A DNA stretch of 64,000 nucleotides from Isoetes taiwanensis (taxonomy: Eukaryota; Streptophyta; Lycopodiopsida; Isoetales; Isoetaceae), in the NCBI GenBank assembly GCA_021234155.1, contig JAJEKV010000023.1, positions 3,586,801 through 3,650,800 of the forward strand. The letters are read 5' to 3'. Below the pieces are notes generated by a model that ran no database searches, was not told the origin of the DNA, and saw only the letters and a program-made list of their open reading frames with translations. The position numbers and the translations under genes were made by a program. Shown in pieces: positions 48,641 to 61,302 of the stretch; within the stretch, counting starts at the first letter, position 1; each line of letters starts with the position of its first letter.

Positions 48641-51380
48641 ATTTTTCCTAACCTCAAAAAATGTATAAAATTTGCTATTAGTGAAATAAGAATCGCCAAA
48701 ATATGTATAAAATTTGGCGAATATTAGTGAAATAAGAATCGCCAATTTGGCGAAAGTTTTCCAAATCTCAAAGGATTTTATAGTTGACGAGGCGAATATT
48801 TATAAAAGGCTCATCATTCATAGCAAATGATCCAAATGATTGAATAAATATTTTAGGTGTACAACTAGACATTTTCATTGCAATTTCAATCATTCCATAT
48901 TGAAGCAATGTTTGAAGACCATAGTAATTGCACTAAAATTACAAACATGCTTATAAGTCAAATGTTGAATCATAATGAACAAGTATTGAGATTTAACAAA
49001 TAGTTCTTTCTTTGCATAGATAAACATGCACCGTGACCTACTAAAGGTAAAGATGCCAAATACATGCATGGACTTGATGCCATTAAATACTCTATTGCTT
49101 ATCTGGAGATACTATGAAACTAACCTTTTCCGATAAATTCTACATTTACCAATGCTAGGCTTATGAACAATCTAGGTGTAACGATAGAACACACAAATGT
49201 CAAAAGGTCCAGAAACTTTACAAATGAGTTAGCACAAAAGTAATAGCTATTGATTTTTATGATTTATGAGACAAGCAGCAGGTGAATCTAACAATTCTGA
49301 ATCTACGCAAACTCAAGGACATTTTCAGCCATATATCTGCACATCCCAATTTTCTGTTGCACAATACTAGAAGGCCAATTTTCTGTTGCACAATACTAGA
49401 AGGACACATGCTCTTAACATGGCCATAATTCTAAGTATGATACGAATATCATCATGGAAATTTTGATTACATCAGTACAAAAGTCACGTGAGCTCGAGTC
49501 CATTTCTTTTATCTTCGATCTTGTCTCATGGGTTTGTGGTCAAAGGGATTTTATAGTTTGTATGCCTGATATATCCTCTGTAAGATCATGTCTTAATCAG
49601 CTTGAAAGCAAAAAATCGCACTCTATTTGCAAGAATTTCTACCAATGATATATTGTGGTTTATTAGCTGTGAAGTACATTCACTAGTTTAAAACATTGTT
49701 CACAAATGAAGTCAGTTCATATCATGACAGCAAAGTGTCATTCTATTTCTGGACATATTGCATGTATCTTTTCTAGATAAAAACTCAAGTTCTTACAGCA
49801 GCATTTAATTTATGTACAATGATGAAAGTCTCGGCTGCAAGCATGAATTGTTTCATACCTGAAAGAAAATGCACATTTTGAATGATTAGCAAACATGCTT
49901 GGTTAAACTAATACCAAAACACTTGCTCAAAGATAACACCTTAAAAGATAGATTCTAAAATGTTATCATAACCGCGTTACCATTCCGATCTCATCTTGCC
50001 TCGTCCATATTATCTCCATCAATTTTTATGTCTAATTAATATATATGACATAAGAAAGTCCAAGCTAGTTGACAGTCCCAAATTTGCTCACTTTCTAGCG
50101 ATGTCTTATTATGCATGTGCAATATAAGGCATCCTGTACAAGATATCAAGTCATGTCCTACAAGTCATCTAGCGTGGGAGAAAAAATGGCACAAGTAACA
50201 ACACAACAAGACCATGAGGCTGAACTAAGATGGGTTGATCACCAACCATGTATTACAAAGGAGAATATCATGCAGAATATACAAGCGGAATTAAGATGTA
50301 ACCAGATCAATGCTTGCAGAGCATAGTTCAAGGATGAACTAACGAAAAAATAGAGGGTTAAGCCAAGAGTTACATGCAAACAGACTGCCTTTACTATTAT
50401 AACTAACTTCCAACACTAGAACTTCAAATTCTGGACCATGACAATGAACATATTATTGAGATAAAATTCCGATTATAAACAGTGATGGCCATCTATGCAG
50501 CAATAGAAATTATTACCTTAACATATCAGATGTGCATTTGTCATAGAGACTGCTTGCAGAACAGAAATTTTCAAATGCCGAGGATCTGCAAGCCACCAAA
50601 GAATGATTGAGAGAATAACTAGAGCAGCATGAACATATCAGAAAAACATAATAGCAAACATTTCTGAATGCGTTTATCAGCAGATAAGCGGCTAAAATAG
50701 AAATAACGCTACCCAATATCCTTTCTGACAGCTGCCTTCAATCATTCTGGCATGATCTTCTCTTTTCCATGATGCAGCCCTATTTCAAGAATCTACTGCA
50801 AGATCCAAATGTAGTGTCACGAGATCGATGATGTTAGGACACATCCAAGATCGAAGACAAGGAGACAAAAGAAATCGCTACACAAAACTGGCTTAAAAAT
50901 AAAGCCCTAGACATGTTCGTCACTTTTCTGATAAAGCATTCAAAAGCTCAGTTTACAAGAGAGGTTACAAATTAGAAACCAACTTGATACGCTAAAGAAT
51001 GACTGAATCTGCTAAAGCTTACCTTTATTTCAAACTGTAGATCTCCTTGACGTTAAAACCTCGAAGACAAAAAAAATTTCTTTCCAAAAGCTTCAATCAG
51101 CACCTCTGTAACTGAGGCTAAAACTGTTTGTTCTTCTTGCAGAGATTATAGGAGGCTGGTAATGGCGAATGCGGATCACTCGATCCTCCAAGGCATCGAA
51201 AATCTGCCTAAAGTCTCTCCGTCAAGATTCGCAGAATAGGCGAACCCTAGGCGGGAGGTAGATGTTTGTTCAAAATATCGGCGAATTTTTTATTTCCGTT
51301 TTCTTTCTAAACCTATCTAACTTTCGTTCAATTTTTTTTGAAATTTGGCAATATTCGCCTTTTAGCGAATATTCGCCCTT
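48641..51380. other. Gene-free stretch
   Basis: No gene is recognised. Short repeats of GCGAATATT or TTGGCGAA occur at 48715-48800 and again at 51275-51385. A 25-residue frame from ATG 51162 (MANADHSILQGIENL) is too short to support. Confidence 0.45.
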
Positions 51381-51399
51381 ATACACAACACTACCTTCA

Positions 51400-51715
51400 T
51401 GTGCCCGTTATGCACCACACACACAAAAAGAGGGCTTTTGTTGTGAGCCATTGGTTGTTAACCATTGAAAAAAAAGGCTAAAATCAATGGCCATTCATGT
51501 GCCCATTATGCACCACACTCACAAAAAAAGGGCTTTTGTTGTGAGCCATTGGTTGTTGACCATTGAAAAAAAAAAGGCTAAAATCAATGGCTCAGAAATG
51601 GTGCACTCTAGATGTACGCATTAGTACATCCATTTGAATACATCACGAAATCATAGGGAAACCTTAGTGAAAAGCGTACAAAAACACAATGAAAACCCCC
51701 TGTTATTATGCTACA
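51400..51715 (-). repeat. T repeat copy on minus
   Basis: It is the reverse complement of 53775-54160. It contains two or three units of the 57-bp minisatellite (TTTTGTTGTGAGCCATTGG), the small hairpin GATGTAC-GCATTA-GTACATC and the edge CCCCCTGTTATTATGCTACAT. Confidence 0.85.
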
Positions 51716-51744
51716 TATTAAATACATATTACCATCTAAAACAA

Positions 51745-52065
51745 ATCTAGATTTATAATAGTTGTCCATGAACGATTTTGCCTTTTCCTACTTTCTATCC
51801 TGCACACATTCAAAACACTTGCAAGTGTGAATTTATCTGGCTTCACAGCTTCTTGTTGCATCTTAACAAAGATTTCAACTGCGGCATAAACTTTCCCATG
51901 CTGAGAAAATCCTGCAATCATTGCACTCCAGCATACAGCGTTTTTATTTCGAAAACTTTTAATATGCCTCCTCTATGCCGCTGCATTTTGCATATACATC
52001 AATTAAAGAGGTTCCAACAATGACATCTGATAGATGTCCACCATTTCTGGTATTATCGTAAAACG
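51745..52065 (-). pseudogene. Pentatricopeptide (PPR) protein fragment
   Basis: On minus, SDVIVGTSLIDVYAKCSGIEEAY (about 52040-51975) is followed, after a frame change, by SAMIAGFSQHGKVYAAVEIFVKMQQEAVKPDKFTLASVLNVC (about 51935-51810). These are classic plant PLS-type PPR repeats, which bind organelle RNA. Nothing before or after continues the gene and the frame is broken, so this is a captured or relic fragment. A second scrap of the same region lies at 47100-47240. Confidence 0.8.
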
Positions 52066-52179
52066 AGTATCACGTCTTCCAGATGGATACAGACTCTCAA
52101 ACCTGTCAAACATATAATTTCCCTTTAATCTTCTATTTCTTTTTCTTTGAGATCATGCATTCTACTACAATAGTTATCA

Positions 52180-53030
52180 CAAGAATGGTGGGCCAAGCTT
52201 TTTGGGAAAGTGGCAGGGCAAAATACCTAAGATAGATTATGGCAGAAGACATTTGACAAAGATGCACAGCTTGCAGATGATGCATCAAATGGGAGGGATG
52301 CAAACCGTTTACTTGGCAATTTGCTAGATAATGCAGTTCTCCAAATTTCTCCTTGAGGCCAAGCCAATTCAACAGTTGGAAATGGACAGTGCAAGATGAT
52401 ATTGATGATCAAAGATGCTATAGAAACTATTGCGTCAGTCCAAGATCTAGCACGGTGCAACTCAGAGGCTGCACTGGAGAAGCTGCTAACTGAGTCCTTA
52501 TCTAAGAAAATTAAGACCACTGGGTCTGTAGATCATCTGCAAAGGCTAGCCTACAAGCTATTAAAATTATTGCCTTCTAGAAGCAAGAGCTTTCTTAAGC
52601 TGTTAGAAGGAAATGACAGGCTTACGTTGAAGGTAGAATAGCTTAGTTTGCAGTGTTGTATGATACACCTGACAAGGAAGATATTGCTGGGCAAAATTCC
52701 CTCATACTCTACGATAAGGAATGGGATCAGATCCATGAGCAGCTCAGATTATATGTTAGTTGGGAGCAGCACATATAAAGGTCTATACTGCAACCAAATG
52801 AGTTATGTTGTGCCAAACGAGTTTGAGAGTGGTGTGGTACTGCGCTATTTGCTGATTATTCCAAATAGCAACATTGGTTCTAGTAATGCAACTATAAGAT
52901 TATGTTGGTTAATTTTCACATCACTACCATAGATTTAGGCACCTCGGTTGTGATTGATCCTTCTGATAATGATTCTAATAGCCATAATGGCACTGCAGAA
53001 CATGAAAGATCTCCAGAGAACCTGGGCTAG
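52180..53030 (+). pseudogene. Unrecognised broken coding region
   Basis: Joined plus-strand frames look protein-like: TFDKDAQLADDASNGRDANRLLGNLLDN (about 52248), then an open frame 52396-52641 with helical IKDAIETIASVQDLARC and EALEKLLTES, then frames through IDLGTSVVIDPSDNDSNSH to about 53020. Stops and frame changes separate the pieces and no intron borders explain all of them. No family is recognised. It may be a processed pseudogene of an unknown host gene. Confidence 0.35.
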
Positions 53031-53084
53031 TTTATATATTCCATTTAAATTATTTTTGTTCATACACTTCCTTTTTGCCCTGCA

Positions 53085-53770
53085 TGTTGTCAAGATATGG
53101 TGGATTTGGAATTCTAATCCCATCGATCCGAGCCATCGTATCGACATTCTCGAATGGGCAAGCATGCATCTCTTGCATGCATGCATGCATTGCATGCATT
53201 TTCTGTGGCTCTGGTTCATTTGGGATCGCTATTTCTTGTAGCTTCTGCATCGACTCCTCATCGGTGTTTTCTCCTCTCTTAGCAGTTCCCTTGACTCCCA
53301 CCCACCCTCCCTTAATGTGTATATTATTGTAAATGGTGTTTTTTATTGCATGGCACGCATGACCAGCCCCTCGCTTTTTCGAGGTTGTTTTTTGTCGCGT
53401 GGCACGCATGACCAACCCCTCGCTTTTCGAGGAGGTTTTAGTTTGTTGATGTGCAGGTACAGGCAGATGCGCGAGTCCGTCTTCTTCAGGCTTCAGGGGT
53501 TTCTTTGTGGGAGTTTTTTTTTTGCAGCCTTTACGTAGGTCAAGCCCCTTGCAGAGGGCTTATCATTAGGGTTTTTTCTTGAAAACCTGAAAGGGCGAGG
53601 TTTTTTAATCCCGGTGATAAGCTCTCTACAGGTACACTTAACTGACATCTGTAGAATTTTTTTGGGGTCCAGATGATATAACTGGATATTCCCTGTGTTT
53701 TTTCATTGTGGGTAGCTTGCAAATATGCAGCTACCCACCCTCAACCATTGTAGAAGTCTGCTGAGATGAA
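53085..53770 (+). repeat. S repeat copy 3
   Basis: It is homologous to the minus-strand copy at 29186-29990: the GCATGCATGC patch (about 53165), GCATCGACTCCTCATCGG, a stem-loop with GGGCTTATCATTAGGG and AATCCCGGTGATAAGC (about 53558-53622), and the terminal hairpin GTGGGTAGC...GCTACCCAC (about 53707-53737). Frames across it are not genes. Confidence 0.75.
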
Positions 53771-53774
53771 TATG

Positions 53775-54160
53775 TAGCATAATAACAGGGGGTTTTCTTT
53801 GTGTTTTTGTACGCTTTTCACTAAGGTTTTCCTATGATTTCGTGATGTATTCAAATGGATGTACTAATGCGTACATCTAGAGTGCACCATTTCCGAGCCA
53901 TTGATTTTAGCCTTCTTTTTTCCAATGGTCAACAACCAATGGCTCACAACAAAAGCCCTTTTTTTGTGCGTGTGGTGCATAATGGTCAACAACTAATGGC
54001 TCACAACAAAAGCCCTCTTTTTGTGTGTATGGTGCATAATGGGCAACAACCAATGGCTCACAACAAAAGCCCTTTTTTGTGCGTGTGGTGCATAATGGTC
54101 AACAACCAATGGCTCACAACAAAAGCCCTCTTTTTGTGTGTGTGATGCATAATGGGCACA
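53775..54160 (+). repeat. T repeat copy with 57-bp minisatellite
   Basis: The edge ATGTAGCATAATAACAGGGGG is at 53775. The minisatellite (53925-54160) has four units of 56-57 bases, each containing GGCTCACAACAAAAGCCC (starts at 53941, 53998, 54055, 54111). Because 57 is a multiple of three, a 96-codon frame passes through; it is not a gene. Confidence 0.9.
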
Positions 54161-54234
54161 TGAAGGGCTTGAAGGGCGCTTGTAGTGCAGTTTCCCTGCC
54201 AACAACACATTTCTTATCATAACTTTTGATCCAG

Positions 54235-55028
54235 AGCTCTGTTTGAGATGATTTTTATTGCGTTGAAAAGCTCTCTCCGAGATCTTTTTGATAGTGTATG
54301 ATATGGATATGTTTAATTAAGTTATTTATGCTAAAACAACAATTTTGCGGCCGGATTTGGTAGGCTTTCACATCCTACCAGCTGATTAATACAGGATTGC
54401 GCTATTGGATATTGTTTTATGGCTCATTCGAATGAAGCTTGCAAAAAATTACCATGCATTTTAGATTTTGAGGCGTTATTAAGCAAATTCCAAGGCTTCT
54501 AGATCCTTGTGCTAACAAGCAAGAAAAGTTTCCCACTTTGGTTTCTCACCACAAGAATCCATGGAGGCCAAAGGTGGTTGTTAAATTCAGGTTGAAAAAA
54601 TGTTTGTGTATGGGTGTTGCAAACTTTATGACTTTTCGAATAATGGGATCAATCTGCTCTATCTTTATGGTAACTTTTACTTATGTTCTATTTGTTTTAT
54701 TGTGATGAAATTCAAAAGCTACAGGGTGATGAAAGCCTCAAATGAATTCTAGTTTTTTTTCGGGTTTGAATTCTAAAATTTTTGTCACACCTGGGGCCCC
54801 TAAGGCCTTGAAGGGGCCAAATTTTTTTGCAACACAAACCCTTAACATCCAACATATAAAATTAAATCCTCCAACACATAACAACCATTGACATTAACAA
54901 CCAACACATAACTACCATTGACATTAATTAACACAACCATTGGGTCCAACACATTTAAATTAAAATCCCCCTTAAACCCCTTTGGTTTGGGTGCATATTC
55001 ACACGGGGGTGACGTAGGGGCACGCAGA
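54235..55028 (-). repeat. R repeat copy 3 (minus)
   Basis: It matches copy 1 (47658-48640) in reverse over nearly its full length, ending at CACGCAGAG at 55028 where it meets copy 2 head to head. Confidence 0.8.
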
Positions 55029-55390
55029 GCCCTCATAATTGTATTTTGCACGTACAAAATCAACACCATATAGTATTCTGCTTGAAATCTTATAGTATTT
55101 TGCGAATCTTGTTATACAGTATAGCAAATTTTGTACTTGCATACCCCACAAACGAGGAACTTTACGTGTGGTGTAGATTAAGGAATAAGGGGTGAATATG
55201 CCTATCCAACAGCTCTCGTTGCCCGGAGTCACCCCCCGTGTGAATATGCACCCAAACCAAAGGGGGTTTAAGGGGGATTTTAATTTAAATGTGTTGGACC
55301 CAATGGTTGTATTAATTAATGTCAATGGTAGTTATGTGTTGGTTGTTAATGTCAATGGTTGTTATGTGTTGGTTGTGTGAATGAAAAGCC
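55029..55390 (+). repeat. R repeat copy 2 (plus), truncated
   Basis: It starts CCCTCATAATTG like copy 1 and breaks off after the tandem AATGTCAATGGT units. It forms an inverted pair with copy 3. Confidence 0.8.
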
Positions 55391-55429
55391 TAGCTAGCGG
55401 GAGCTTTTGTCTGTTTTCATGCGAGCCCT

Positions 55430-55970
55430 TCGAGAATGGACAACTTATATGAAATACATTGTCCCTTCTACAATTTATCCTTGCAGAGATCTTTTTGACT
55501 GGAAGAGAGAGACATTAGAAATTGAATCTCATCTAAGTATGGAGGAGATGAATATAGTAACAGTGCTATCAACTTTGGTGAAGCCGGCAGCTTTACATGG
55601 TGCACAAATATGAGGAGTTGACCTATGAGCCGATAACTGGGGTCAACTAGAGAGGCTCCAAATTTCTTTTCTTTCTAGAATGATTAGACGTAGACATTCT
55701 GTACCCCATGATATAATGCTTGCTGAATTTAAAGTGAAATTTCTGAAGGTTGAAATTGCCTTTCAAACAGTGACTTATTTAGACATGTTACCCCGTTTTG
55801 GACAATCACAAGAAGGTCAAAAAAGACTAGGGTAAGCGCTATTGGTTCTCAAGGACATCTAAATTGTTTGAGGAGTTAGGCTTCTCTATGGGAAATATCC
55901 CACCTTTTCAGTACAGTATAATGGGTGATAGTCTGAATTTTACTCAGAAAGAAGTTCATCAGTGTACACT
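55430..55970 (+). pseudogene. LINE H, fragment of a different subfamily
   Basis: Frames read TLVKPAALHGAQI (near 55575-55610), LERLQISFLSRMIRRRHSVPHDIMLAEFKVKFLKVEIAFQ (near 55650-55770) and PPFQYSIMGDSLNF (about 55900-55945). These correspond to the segment after the reverse transcriptase (LVQSVVLYGCEVWGP...ML-E) but in a clearly separate subfamily. CT-rich sequence resembling Harbinger right ends follows (55973-56041). Confidence 0.7.
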
Positions 55971-56037
55971 TGGACTCTCGCATCTCTCCCACGCACGATC
56001 TCTCCTCCCATTTCTTCTCTCGCATGATCTCTCATCA

Positions 56038-57390
<1,353 letters not shown>

Positions 57391-57457
<67 letters not shown>
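57391..57457. repeat. (CT)n microsatellite after LINE I
   Basis: About 33 CT units adjoining the LINE I 3' end without a poly(A) or TTCAC spacer. Confidence 0.95.
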
Positions 57458-57459
<2 letters not shown>

Positions 57460-57550
57460 GTGTTGGTCGTGTTGGTCGTGTGGTTAGTCCACTCGTCTAG
57501 CACATTGAGGTCTCGTGTTCGAACCTCACTAGGATCTTGGCATCCTAGGA
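57458..57550 (+). mobile_element. SINE-like tRNA-related unit
   Basis: GTGGTTAGTCCACTCG resembles a degenerate A box. GTGTTCGAACCTCAC, about 33 bases later, fits a pol III B box (GTTCGAACC). This spacing is typical of tRNA-derived SINE heads. No intact cloverleaf can be drawn. It sits between a CT tract and the start of LINE J. Confidence 0.4.
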
Positions 57551-57559
57551 CCTTGGGCC

Positions 57560-59695
57560 CCTGGTATCCTTGTAGGGGGTGGTGCTCCTTGAAGAGGGAG
57601 CGTCGTATGTCCTAAAGGATGCTGGCTTGCTTAAACAAGTGCACAAATTATATAATGTCGAAGGGGCCTCCGGGGGGAACACTATGGCAAGCTGTAATAT
57701 GCAATTCACTTTGGATGAAGTGTCAAAAGGAATTACTAAGCTGGCAAATGGAAAAGCTGCTGATAATTTAGGCTTATTAGCCGAAATGCTTGAATGGGTT
57801 GGAGAGGCTATGCTTGAAAAGGTGGTTGAACTTTTCAATGCGGCGTGTAAGGAAGGGTTCCCCTACGACGGCAAAATAAATAGAGTGGTTCCCATATATA
57901 AAGCCCGATGGCTAGAGAGACCCCAAGAACTCACCGCATGATAATGGTAAGTAATCTTTTTGCTAAATTGTTTGCTAATATCATTGAGCGCAAGATAAGT
58001 GATCAAGGAAGAAGAAGGAAGGGTGCGGAGCTAGAGGGCAAGCTGGTTTTAGACCAAAAAGATGCACAACCAATCATCTAATAACTCTCAGAGCAATGAT
58101 TGATACTGTGAAGGGACCCGAAAAGCCTCTATTTGCATGTTTTGTAGACTATACTAAAGCCTTTGATATGGTGGATGAGAGAGAGAATCTATGGAAGGCA
58201 ATGGACCGTGTGGGAATACCTGTGCCATTAAGAGAAGCTGTCAAAACGTTGTATGATAAGGTAGTTGTTCAACTATCTTCGCCATATTTTGAATCTTGTA
58301 GAACACAAGTTCATAGTAATATGGGAGTTAAGCAAGGCTGCCCCTTGTCTCCTACCCTGTTTGGTATATTTATTGATGACCTGGAAAACTGGATTGTGTC
58401 TCTGCGAGGAGACGATATGATGCTTGCGAGGGATATGTAATATCTTTGCTCCTCTATCACCGGATGATATAGTGCTGCTGTCTAGAAGTTGCAAAGGCAT
58501 GCAAAGACATCTAAGGGTCCTTGAGGCTTTATGTGCTACCACGGGCATGCAGGTGAATTTGAACAAAACCAAGATAATGATCTTTGGCACTACAGTAGAT
58601 GATGGCTATGCATTCACTTACGGAGGACATCCGGTGGAGATTGTGAAAGAATATAAATACCTTGGATTGATAGTGGATAAAAGTTACAGGTGGAATAGAA
58701 CAGTGGACCAAAGGGTGAATGGGGGGATTAAAGCCCTCTTTGCTATGCAAAGAAGGTGTGCAAAGGGTGAGATCTATAGATTCAGCCTTAAAAAAATGCT
58801 CTTCCTAGCTTTAGTCCAATCAGTGGTTTTATATGGCTGTGAGGTATGGGGGCCTGGCTTGTCTCTGGATGGGTGGAAAAAAATTGAAAAAGTGCTAAAA
58901 AGGTTTCTTCATAGTGAGTTGGGTGTGAAAACCCAGACACCTTATGAAATGATATTAGTAGAAAGTGGCATGTTACAGCTTGAAGGGGAAGCACTATGCC
59001 GATACCTTACATACCTCAGTAAATTGGGAGAGACGCATGATAATGACTATCCGCGCTTGGCACAAAGGACAACCTTTTACACAGGATGGTACGCTGATGG
59101 ATTGGTTTGGATGCGTAAATGGGGGATTAGAATTGAGGACCTAGCACAAAACAAGAAGAGAATCCGTGAATGGGTTGAGGAATGCATACTGATGTGTACC
59201 TGGCATAGCCCGGGGACTAAAATGCAATGCTACAGGGAGATCATGAATCCCGCGCTGCAGGCTGCACAATACCTTAATGCTGATATATCTCTAAAAAAGA
59301 GGCATGCCATCTGTAGAATGCGACTAAGTGCGCATCACTTGGACGTGGAGGTCGGTAGGTGGTATATGGTACACTGAGACTTTAGAGTGTGTAGAGTTTG
59401 TGGAGCCGACGAGACGGAGAATGAGACTCATGCTATCCTGTGGTGCCCAGCTTATCAGGCATTGCGAGACAGATATGCGATATGTGTTTCAGACCTGGTA
59501 CAGTTTTTTACATTATCACCTCATATTCTAGCAGACTTTATTATTGATATGATAGACTTGAGAGAGCGAATCATTAAGCGTAATACATTTATATTGGTTG
59601 ATATTTTGGAGGAAGGGAGAGTAGAGCAGTCCAATGGGGACCATCTGTTGGACTCGGATTATAATATGTTTACATATGAATCTGTACTTGAGTGA
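57560..59695 (+). pseudogene. LINE J, ORF2 from connector to C-terminus
   Basis: The copy begins before the reverse transcriptase (VHKLYNVEGASG, ITKLANGKAADN near 57735). It then has RVVPIYKA, QAGFRPKRCTTNHL near 58035, FACFVDYTKAFDMVD near 58130-58170, GVKQGCPLSPTLFGIFID near 58325-58378 and, after a frameshift, SPDDIVLLSRSCKGMQ near 58451 where YADD is expected. The frame 58424-59377 is open. A second frame (59387-59695) has the knuckle CRVCGADETENETHAILWC. At least three frame breaks and the damaged catalytic box make it inactive. It is nearly identical to LINE L. Confidence 0.9.
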
Positions 59696-59756
59696 CCGTC
59701 GAATGGACCTGATGGTCTAAATAGACGTAATAAAATTCACTTCACTTCACTTCTCT
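59696..59756 (+). repeat. LINE J 3' terminus
   Basis: The outer stem is CGTC (59697-59700) with GACG (59724-59727). The inner stem is GGACC (59705-59709) with GGTCT (59714-59718) around TGAT. The tail is TAATAAAATTCACTTCACTTCACTTC, then CTCTC. Confidence 0.8.
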
Positions 59757-61300
59757 CTGGAGAGGTGGAAAAGTAGTAGTAAATGATGCATAGGAAGTTT
59801 CGACTGCCAGGTTAGTATGGTGGAACATAAATACACTGAAACATAGCAAGGTATGTACCATGATGGATTTATTAGCTGATGTTGATATAATTTTCTTTTT
59901 GAAAACTTGTGAACATGAGGAGAAAGGTCACCCGAATATTTCAAACCTCACTTTGTTGCATTCTATTTGGAATAATAAAGGATGGAATCTTATAGGTTTT
60001 GGGAGCATTGCTTGTTATGTTAGAATTGAAATTGTGCATACTATATCGGTGTTGAAGAATAAGACTTCCACACAATATATTTGGATTGAGTTGCCAGGCA
60101 AGAATGGTAAGATATATGTGGCAGGCTATTATTTTCCGCCAAGGGATTCTCCCGTTTATAACAAAGAGAATATAGATAAAGATGAATCATTTTTCCATCT
60201 GGAGCAGGATATTTTAACATTGAGTCTGACGGGTGAGGTTCTACTGATGGGAGACTTTAATGGTCGTACTGGAAACCATCAAGTAGCTTTGGTTAGTCCA
60301 GATGGGGAAGCAGGATGGTTAGAGATGTTGGATAATGACGAGCTAAAGATATCGGGATGGAATAAGACATCAGATGGCAGTGTGAAATGGCCAACCCCAC
60401 AAGGACGTCATGTCTTGCACCTGTGTGATCATTAGGGTTTTTTTGAGATTAAAAAAGGGCCTTCAAAACATGCCAACTAAGCCAAATGAAGATAAATGAA
60501 CCACCAATCAGAAATCAGAGCCTGACGGGTCCAGTCAGCAAAACTGTTATAACTAACTTACTGAATCACATTTTCTAGCATAACTGTTGATAGAAAAGTC
60601 CAAATGAGCTCTCGTTTAGTGCAATAGATAGACCTCGTTGAGATCTTTTCAACCTTAGGTGCTTTGCACATATTTTAACCAATTATGATTGCCAAAACTC
60701 CAAAAAATATGGGTTTTACCATGTTTTACTATCCTACGGGGCTAAAAGATATGCAAACCATCCAAGGTTGGAAAGATCTCAATGAGATCTATCTATTGCA
60801 CCAAACAAGAGCTCATTTGGACTTTTCTATCAACACTTATGCTAGAAAATGTGATCCAGTGAGTTTGTTATAACTGTTTTGCTGACTGGATTACCAGTTC
60901 TGTTTTCTGATTGGTAGTTCATATAGCTTAGTCAGCAGTTCTTAGAAGGCCCTTTTATGATCTCAAAAAATCCCTAATGTGGTTTTGAGATGGTGATTTT
61001 CAATGGCACAGCTGGATATCCGGGTTCCGGAAAACGCACTTGTAAAAATGCAAGCGTTGTAGATTACATCATTGCTAAACCGTCTTTTGTTGAACATGTT
61101 ATTGGCTTGACAATTGGAGATGAAAATGAGAATTCTGATCATGTGCCTATATTCATAGGAATCAATGTACAATGCTAATATAGACAACAGGATGCTCCAA
61201 CTAAAGATAAACGGATATACTTGAAATATGATAAGGCGGATGAATATAGCAAAATGTGTGAGCAGAATGTTGCTTCTCTCGTTTGGCCTATTACAGTAGA
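59757..61300 (+). pseudogene. LINE K, endonuclease domain, split by a MITE
   Basis: LINE K starts at or just after the LINE J tail. Endonuclease motifs: WWNINTL near 59818, FFLKTCEHE where the family has IET (the catalytic Glu is replaced by Lys), CYVRIE, and GDFNGRTGNHQ near 60250-60280. The element at 60435-60974 interrupts it; the domain resumes with GFEMVIFNGTAGYPG near 60983, VVDYIIAKPSFVEH and SDHVPIFIG near 61136-61163. A stop and a frameshift near 61178-61300 separate it from the reverse transcriptase frame. Confidence 0.88.
60435..60974. mobile_element. 540-bp TA-flanked inverted-repeat element (MITE) inside LINE K
   Basis: The ends GGGTTTTTTTGAGAT and ATCTCAAAAAATCCC form terminal inverted repeats that extend through AAAGGGCCTTC. 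The homology continues through most of the element: CAGTCAGCAAAACTG..., TGATAGAAAAGTCCAAATGAG and AGATAGA pair with the right half. TA lies at 60433-60434 and 60975-60976, as for mariner/Stowaway-type target duplication. Removing the element plus one TA restores the endonuclease reading frame apart from a single stop triplet. There is no coding capacity. Confidence 0.8.
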
Positions 61301-61302
61301 AA

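Noticed and set aside
53925-54160. CRISPR-like array
   Set aside because: Units are contiguous 57-bp minisatellite copies with no unique spacers, in nuclear plant DNA.
44200-54160. T repeats as Helitrons
   Set aside because: The edge ends in GCTACATA, not CTRR, and no GC-rich hairpin lies 10-12 bases inside it. Only the scrap near 34040 reads CTAG, so the case is too weak.
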